A DNA stretch of 16,117 nucleotides from positions 1-16,117 of the forward strand of contig CAKZOQ010000120.1 of the NCBI GenBank assembly GCA_937136445.1, in the 5' to 3' direction. This stretch comes from an uncultured Gemmatimonadota bacterium (GTDB lineage: Bacteria; Gemmatimonadota; Gemmatimonadetes; Longimicrobiales; Gaopeijiaceae). Position 1 is the first letter of the stretch. Every line of letters starts with the position of its first letter. Made by a program: the position numbers and the translations under genes. The notes under the pieces were generated by a model. The model saw only the letters and a program-made list of their open reading frames with translations, made no database searches and was not told the DNA's origin. This document shows positions 12,853 through 16,117 of the stretch, piece after piece.

Positions 12853-13208
12853 TAGTTCTTGTCCTTGGAATCGACGACGACGGTGATGTGACTCGTGCGC
12901 TTCCGGATGGGGGAGGCGCGTCCCTGGGCCCGGGCCTGCCAGCGCTTCAGGGTCGGGCCCTCGTCCACGAAACACTCGCGGATGACGAGGTCGTCCACAT
13001 CCACGAAGTCGTCGGCCTCCTGGGCCTTGTACTGGGCGTTGGCCACCGCGGAGCGCAGGGTCTTGGAGACCGGCTCCGCGGCCCGCTTCTTCGAGAACTG
13101 GAGGATGGCGTACGCGTCGTTCACCGACTTGCCGCGGATCAGATCCACCACGAGGCGCACCTTGCGGGCGCTCATGCGGACCTGACGGGCGATGGCTTTG
13201 GCTTCCAT
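12852..13208 (-). CDS. rplV: 50S ribosomal protein L22
   Basis: L22 has a globular domain at the tunnel exit and a long hairpin that reaches the tunnel constriction beside L4. The 118-residue product has MEAKAIARQVRMSARKVRLV, then DLIRGKSVNDAYAILQFSKK, and the C-terminal hairpin CFVDEGPTLKRWQARAQGRA with SPIRKRTSHITVVV. A GTG at 13220 could add four residues. However, GGGAG at 13214..13218 lies 5 bases before the ATG at 13208, which therefore looks like the real start. It lies 15 bases after rpsS. Confidence 0.97.
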   Translation of the reverse strand: MEAKAIARQVRMSARKVRLVVDLIRGKSVNDAYAILQFSKKRAAEPVSKTLRSAVANAQYKAQEADDFVDVDDLVIRECFVDEGPTLKRWQARAQGRASPIRKRTSHITVVVDSKDKN

Positions 13209-13223
13209 GGTGTCTCCCACTGG

Positions 13224-13511
13224 CTACCGTGCGGCGGAGCGCTTGTCGGCCAGCTTGCCGCCGTGTCCGCGGAACAGCCGCGTCGGGGCGAACTCGCCGA
13301 GCTTGTGCCCGACCATGTTCTCGGTGATGTAGACCGGGATGAACTTGTTGCCGTTATGGACCGCCACCGTATGCCCCACGAACTCGGGGGAGATGGTGGA
13401 CGCACGGGCCCAGGTCTTCACGACTTTCTTGTCCCCCGTCGAGTTCATGATCTGGATGCGCTCCAGAAGCTTGTCCTCGATGAAGGGGCCTTTCTTGACA
13501 CTGCGCGGCAT
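13224..13511 (-). CDS. rpsS: 30S ribosomal protein S19
   Basis: S19 lies in the small-subunit head and forms an inter-subunit bridge with L5. The 95-residue product starts MPRSVKKGPFIEDKLLERIQ, continues with KTWARASTISPEFVGHTVAV and HNGNKFIPVYITENMVGHKL, and ends GEFAPTRLFRGHGGKLADKR plus a short tail, all typical. The ATG at 13511 lies 32 bases after rplB, with GAGG upstream. Confidence 0.98.
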   Translation of the reverse strand: MPRSVKKGPFIEDKLLERIQIMNSTGDKKVVKTWARASTISPEFVGHTVAVHNGNKFIPVYITENMVGHKLGEFAPTRLFRGHGGKLADKRSAAR

Positions 13512-13543
13512 GCTGGACCTCGGTTCTCGTGACTACTCGTGGA

Positions 13544-14386
13544 CTAGGACTTGGTGGACTTGCCGCGCTTGCGGCCGCGCACCACGTACTTGTCGGACTT
13601 GTTCTTGCCCTTGCGGGTCTTCTTTCCGTCGGGCGTGCCCCAGGGTGAGACCGGCGGACGGCCTCCCGAGGTACGGCCCTCGCCACCACCCAGCGGGTGA
13701 TCCACGGGGTTCATGGCCACGCCACGCACCTTGGGACGGCGTCCCCGCCAACGGGCGGCACCGGCCTTCCCCAGCGAGGTGAGCTCGTGTTCGTGGTTGC
13801 CCACCTGGCCGATGGTGGCCATGCACCGCTTGTGCACCCGGCGCACCTCGGTGGAGGGCATGCGCAGACTCACGTAGTCTCCCTCCCGGGCCACCACGGT
13901 GACGCTGGAGCCGGCGGAGCGGGCGATCTGCCCCCCCTTGCCGGGCTTCAGCTCCACGTTGTGGATGCGCGTGCCCAGTGGGATCCGCCCCAGGGGCAGG
14001 GCGCAGCCGTCTCGCACGTCCGCCTCGGGCCCGCTCATGACCTGGTCGCCCACCTGCACGTTGCGTGGGTGAAGAATGTAGCGCTTCTCTCCGTCCGCGT
14101 AGTGGATGAGGGCGATGTTGGCCGATCGGTTCGGATCGTATTCGATCTCGGCGACTCGACCGGGAATGCCGATCTTGTCCCGCTTGAAATCGATCCTCCG
14201 ATAGCGGCGCTTGTGTCCCCCACCACGACGGCGCACGGTCATGTGCCCGTGATGATTCCGGCCACCGGACCGGATCTTCGGCTCCAGCAGCGACTTCTCG
14301 GGCCCCTTCCGGGTGATGACGTCTCCGTCCAGCGTGGACCGGAAGCGCGTACCCGGCGTCATGGCCTTGAATTTCTTGATGCCCAT
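13544..14386 (-). CDS. rplB: 50S ribosomal protein L2
   Basis: L2 supports the peptidyl transferase centre and binds 23S rRNA at the subunit interface. The 280-residue product has SGGRNHHGHMTVRRRGGGHK, the RNA-binding core through residue 200 (GTRIHNVELKPGKGGQIARS, VRRVHKRCMATIGQVGN), and the conserved VAMNPVDHPLGGGEGRTSGG with H230, the counterpart of E. coli H229. The C-terminus is Lys/Arg-rich (KYVVRGRKRGKSTKS). The ATG at 14386 lies 3 bases after rplW. Confidence 0.98.
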   Translation of the reverse strand: MGIKKFKAMTPGTRFRSTLDGDVITRKGPEKSLLEPKIRSGGRNHHGHMTVRRRGGGHKRRYRRIDFKRDKIGIPGRVAEIEYDPNRSANIALIHYADGEKRYILHPRNVQVGDQVMSGPEADVRDGCALPLGRIPLGTRIHNVELKPGKGGQIARSAGSSVTVVAREGDYVSLRMPSTEVRRVHKRCMATIGQVGNHEHELTSLGKAGAARWRGRRPKVRGVAMNPVDHPLGGGEGRTSGGRPPVSPWGTPDGKKTRKGKNKSDKYVVRGRKRGKSTKS

Positions 14387-14389
14387 GGG

Positions 14390-14701
14390 TCAGCCCAATT
14401 CGTAGAATTCGATGTGGTCGCCCTCGGCGAGCTGCACCACGGCCTTTTTGAAATCGGGACGGCGACCCTTGTTCCAGTTCCGGGCCATCTGACCCAGCAG
14501 GGATCGGCGCGCCTTCCCGGCATAGCGCATGGTGCGGACGTCCGTCACCCGGACGTCCCAGATCTTCTCGACGGCCTGGCGGATCTGGATCTTGTTGGCC
14601 TTCTCCGCCACGACGAAGCTGTAGCAGTTGTTCTCCGCCATCTGGTCCGTGGACTTCTCCGTGACCACCGGCGCGAGGATGATGTCGTGCGACTCAGCCA
14701 T
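14390..14701 (-). CDS. rplW: 50S ribosomal protein L23
   Basis: L23 is the main docking site for trigger factor and SRP at the tunnel exit. The 103-residue product has ILAPVVTEKSTDQMAENNCY, then SFVVAEKANKIQIRQAVEKI, WDVRVTDVRTMRYAGKARRS and KKAVVQLAEGDHIEFYELG. The ATG at 14701 overlaps the last 8 bases of rplD, and its ribosome binding site lies in the codons of the L4 tail. The open frame upstream to 14887 is a shadow of rplD. It lies 3 bases before rplB. Confidence 0.98.
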   Translation of the reverse strand: MAESHDIILAPVVTEKSTDQMAENNCYSFVVAEKANKIQIRQAVEKIWDVRVTDVRTMRYAGKARRSLLGQMARNWNKGRRPDFKKAVVQLAEGDHIEFYELG

Positions 14702-15542
14702 CGGTCTTCTCCTCGTCCTCGTCCTCGGCATCGGCAGCTTCCTCGGAAGCCTCGACGTCCTCGTCGGCGGCGTCCTCGTCGGCAGCCTCGGCCTCGTCGG
14801 CCGGAGCTTCCTCGTCGGTCGCCCCGTCGCTCTCGGCTGAAGCACCCTCGTCGGTCTCTTCCACCGAGTCCTCGGTGGCGGTCTCACCCTTCGGCGCGGC
14901 CTCCTTCTTCCGGGAGGCCGGAGCCTCGTCGGAGACGTCGTCCAGCGCCGACTTCTCGATGATCAGCAGGTCGGCGTTGAGGACGTCGTAGACCGACTCC
15001 TCGCCGAAGGGCATGAGCTTCACCTTCGGCATGTTGCGCGTCGAGAGGTAGAGCGTCTCGTTCTGCCCGTCGGTGAGGATGAGCACCTTGTCCTCGGCGG
15101 CCTCGATGGCCTCGAGGAAGGCCCGCACCTCGCGGGTCTTGGGCGCGTCCAGGGCGGGAAGGTCCGCTAGGACCACCCGATCGCCGTCGGCCCGGACGTT
15201 CCACGCCGAGCGCCGCGCCAGGAGGCGCACCCGCTTCGGGAGCTTCTGCCGCCAGGAATGGGGGATGGGCGGGAAGGCCCGACCACCACCGACCCACTGG
15301 ACGGACCGGATGCTGCCCTGCCGGGCGCGACCCGTGCCCTTCTGCCGCCACGGCTTCCGGCTTCCTCCACGCACCGCGGAGCGGTTCTTGGCGGAGCCGG
15401 TGCCCTGGCGTTGGTTGGCGAGGTGCACCTTCACTGCCTGGTGCATCACGTCCTCGTTCACGACGCCGTCGAAGAGCGACGCGGGAAGATCCCGGGCCTT
15501 GCCCTTCTTGCCGTCCACCTTGTAGTAGAGCGCCTTAGCCAT
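14694..15542 (-). CDS. rplD: 50S ribosomal protein L4 with long acidic C-terminal tail
   Basis: L4 lines the peptide tunnel and, in E. coli, represses the S10 operon. Residues 1-202 form the full L4 core: GVVNEDVMHQAVKVHLANQR, the tunnel loop with RGGSRKPWRQKGTGRARQGS, GGGRAFPPIPHSWRQKLPKR, and the C-terminal DKVLILTDGQNETLYLSTRN with NADLLIIEKSAL. Ordinary L4 ends about there (near 205 residues). Here about 80 more residues follow. From residue 221 to 282, 31 of 62 are Asp or Glu, with one Lys and the rest mostly Ala, Ser, Thr, Gly and Val. The tail stays in frame up to the overlap with rplW. The ATG at 15542 lies 3 bases after rplC. Confidence 0.96.
   Translation of the reverse strand: MAKALYYKVDGKKGKARDLPASLFDGVVNEDVMHQAVKVHLANQRQGTGSAKNRSAVRGGSRKPWRQKGTGRARQGSIRSVQWVGGGRAFPPIPHSWRQKLPKRVRLLARRSAWNVRADGDRVVLADLPALDAPKTREVRAFLEAIEAAEDKVLILTDGQNETLYLSTRNMPKVKLMPFGEESVYDVLNADLLIIEKSALDDVSDEAPASRKKEAAPKGETATEDSVEETDEGASAESDGATDEEAPADEAEAADEDAADEDVEASEEAADAEDEDEEKTDG
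14697..14936 (-). other. Low-complexity acidic tail region of L4
   Basis: This stretch encodes residues 203-282 of L4. It is built from loosely repeated GAC/GAG/GCC codons (transcribed-strand motif GACGAGGA and close variants), unlike the mixed codon use of the core. The pattern suggests growth by slippage or internal duplication, kept in frame. The product would be disordered and strongly negative. Confidence 0.8.
14709..14714 (-). promoter_or_regulatory. Ribosome binding site of rplW inside rplD
   Basis: The transcribed strand reads GAGGAG, seven bases before the rplW ATG at 14701. These bases are also two Glu codons near the end of the L4 acidic tail, so the tail supplies the initiation signal for L23. 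Similar GAGGAC runs lie just upstream and could act as extra weak sites. Confidence 0.65.
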
Positions 15543-15545
15543 GGC

Positions 15546-16117
15546 TCACTTGGAAATCAGAACGTAGCTGTCACGGGCGCCTGGAACGCCGCCCTTCACG
15601 AAGAGCAGGTTGCGCCCTGCGTCGATCCGGACCACCTGCATGTTCCGGATCGTGGTACGGGTCCCGCCCATCTGCCCGGGAAGTTTCTTCCCCTTGATGA
15701 CGCGAGAGGGGTCGGTCCCCGGCCCCAGCGATCCCGGAATCCGGGACATGGGGTGACCGTGGCCCGCGGGCCGACCGGCGAATCCATGGCGCTTCACCAC
15801 GCCCTGGAAGCCGCGACCCTTGGAGTGGCCGGTGACCTTCACACGGTCCCCGGCCTCGAAGCGCTCCACGGTGAGCTCCTGGCCCACCTCGAAGTCCTCG
15901 CCGTTCGCGCCATCGAGGCGGAACTCCTTGAGGATCCGAGGCGCGTACTCCAACCCGGCGGCGGCGGCATGACCCGCCAGCGCCTTCGTGGTGCGCTTCT
16001 CCTTCAGGGACTCGAAGCCGACCTGCACGGAGCGATATCCGTCGGTCTCTTCCGTCTTTACCTGAACGACAGGGCACGGACCCGCTTCGATGACGGTCAC
16101 CGGCACCTGCGTGCCGT
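15546..16117 (-). CDS. rplC: 50S ribosomal protein L3, N-terminus outside the window
   Basis: L3 is an early-assembly protein whose extension reaches near the peptidyl transferase centre. The visible part reads GTQVPVTVIEAGPCPVVQVK at the right edge and has no start codon of its own; the missing piece should be the usual 20 or so residues (MIGLLGKKIGMTQIF type). Conserved parts are VTGHSKGRGFQGVVKRHGFA, GHGHPMSRIPGSLGPGTDPS and VIKGKKLPGQMGG, followed by RIDAGRNLLFVKGGVPGA. The loop that carries the methylated Gln in E. coli L3 (GSIGQNQTP) has no Gln here. A GTG at 16106 is internal, not the start. rplD follows after 3 bases. Confidence 0.97.
   Translation of the reverse strand, partial: GTQVPVTVIEAGPCPVVQVKTEETDGYRSVQVGFESLKEKRTTKALAGHAAAAGLEYAPRILKEFRLDGANGEDFEVGQELTVERFEAGDRVKVTGHSKGRGFQGVVKRHGFAGRPAGHGHPMSRIPGSLGPGTDPSRVIKGKKLPGQMGGTRTTIRNMQVVRIDAGRNLLFVKGGVPGARDSYVLISK

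Noticed and set aside
14700..14880. Repeated TCCTCGTCGG units as a direct-repeat or CRISPR-like array
   Set aside because: The units are irregular, lack spacers and are explained by Asp/Glu codons of the L4 tail.

Overview
This window is the S10-spc-alpha ribosomal protein cluster of a GC-rich bacterium. All supported genes lie on the minus strand, so transcription runs from base 16117 down to base 1. It holds 30 recognisable housekeeping genes and one unrecognised gene. Gene content, the zinc-type S14, zinc-type L28 and the GC-rich codon use would fit a Gemmatimonadota-like lineage. That placement is an impression from protein style, not from a search.

Layout in transcription order. S10 part: rplC (L3, start outside the window), rplD, rplW, rplB, rpsS, rplV, rpsC, rplP, rpmC, rpsQ. 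Spc part: rplN, rplX, rplE, rpsN, rpsH, rplF, rplR, rpsE, rpmD, rplO, secY, adk, map. Alpha part: rpmJ, rpsM, rpsK, rpsD, rpoA, rplQ. An unrecognised membrane-anchored protein follows (460..1056), then rpmB (L28), then a perfect 15-bp hairpin that probably ends the unit. Bases 1..77 may carry the start of a further minus-strand gene, with weak support.

The genes supply ribosomal proteins of both subunits, the RNA polymerase alpha subunit, the SecY translocon channel, adenylate kinase and methionine aminopeptidase, so their expression is tied to growth rate. Most neighbours overlap or lie within a few bases, which implies translational coupling. A good sigma70-type promoter (TTGAGG, 17 bases, TATACT) lies between map and rpmJ and should drive the alpha part independently. 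The usual infA gene is absent from that spot.

Departures from the textbook arrangement are: an acidic C-terminal tail of about 80 residues on L4; an acidic N-terminal extension on S17; GC-rich hairpins in three of the longer gaps (rpsQ/rplN, rpsM/rpsK, rpsD/rpoA); the extra membrane protein and rpmB after rplQ; and zinc-binding forms of S4, S14, L28, L36 and Adk. I see no mobile element, CRISPR array, tRNA or rRNA gene, and no gene-free stretch longer than 300 bases. I do not see a novel multi-gene system; the unrecognised membrane protein and the L4 tail are the main unexplained elements.
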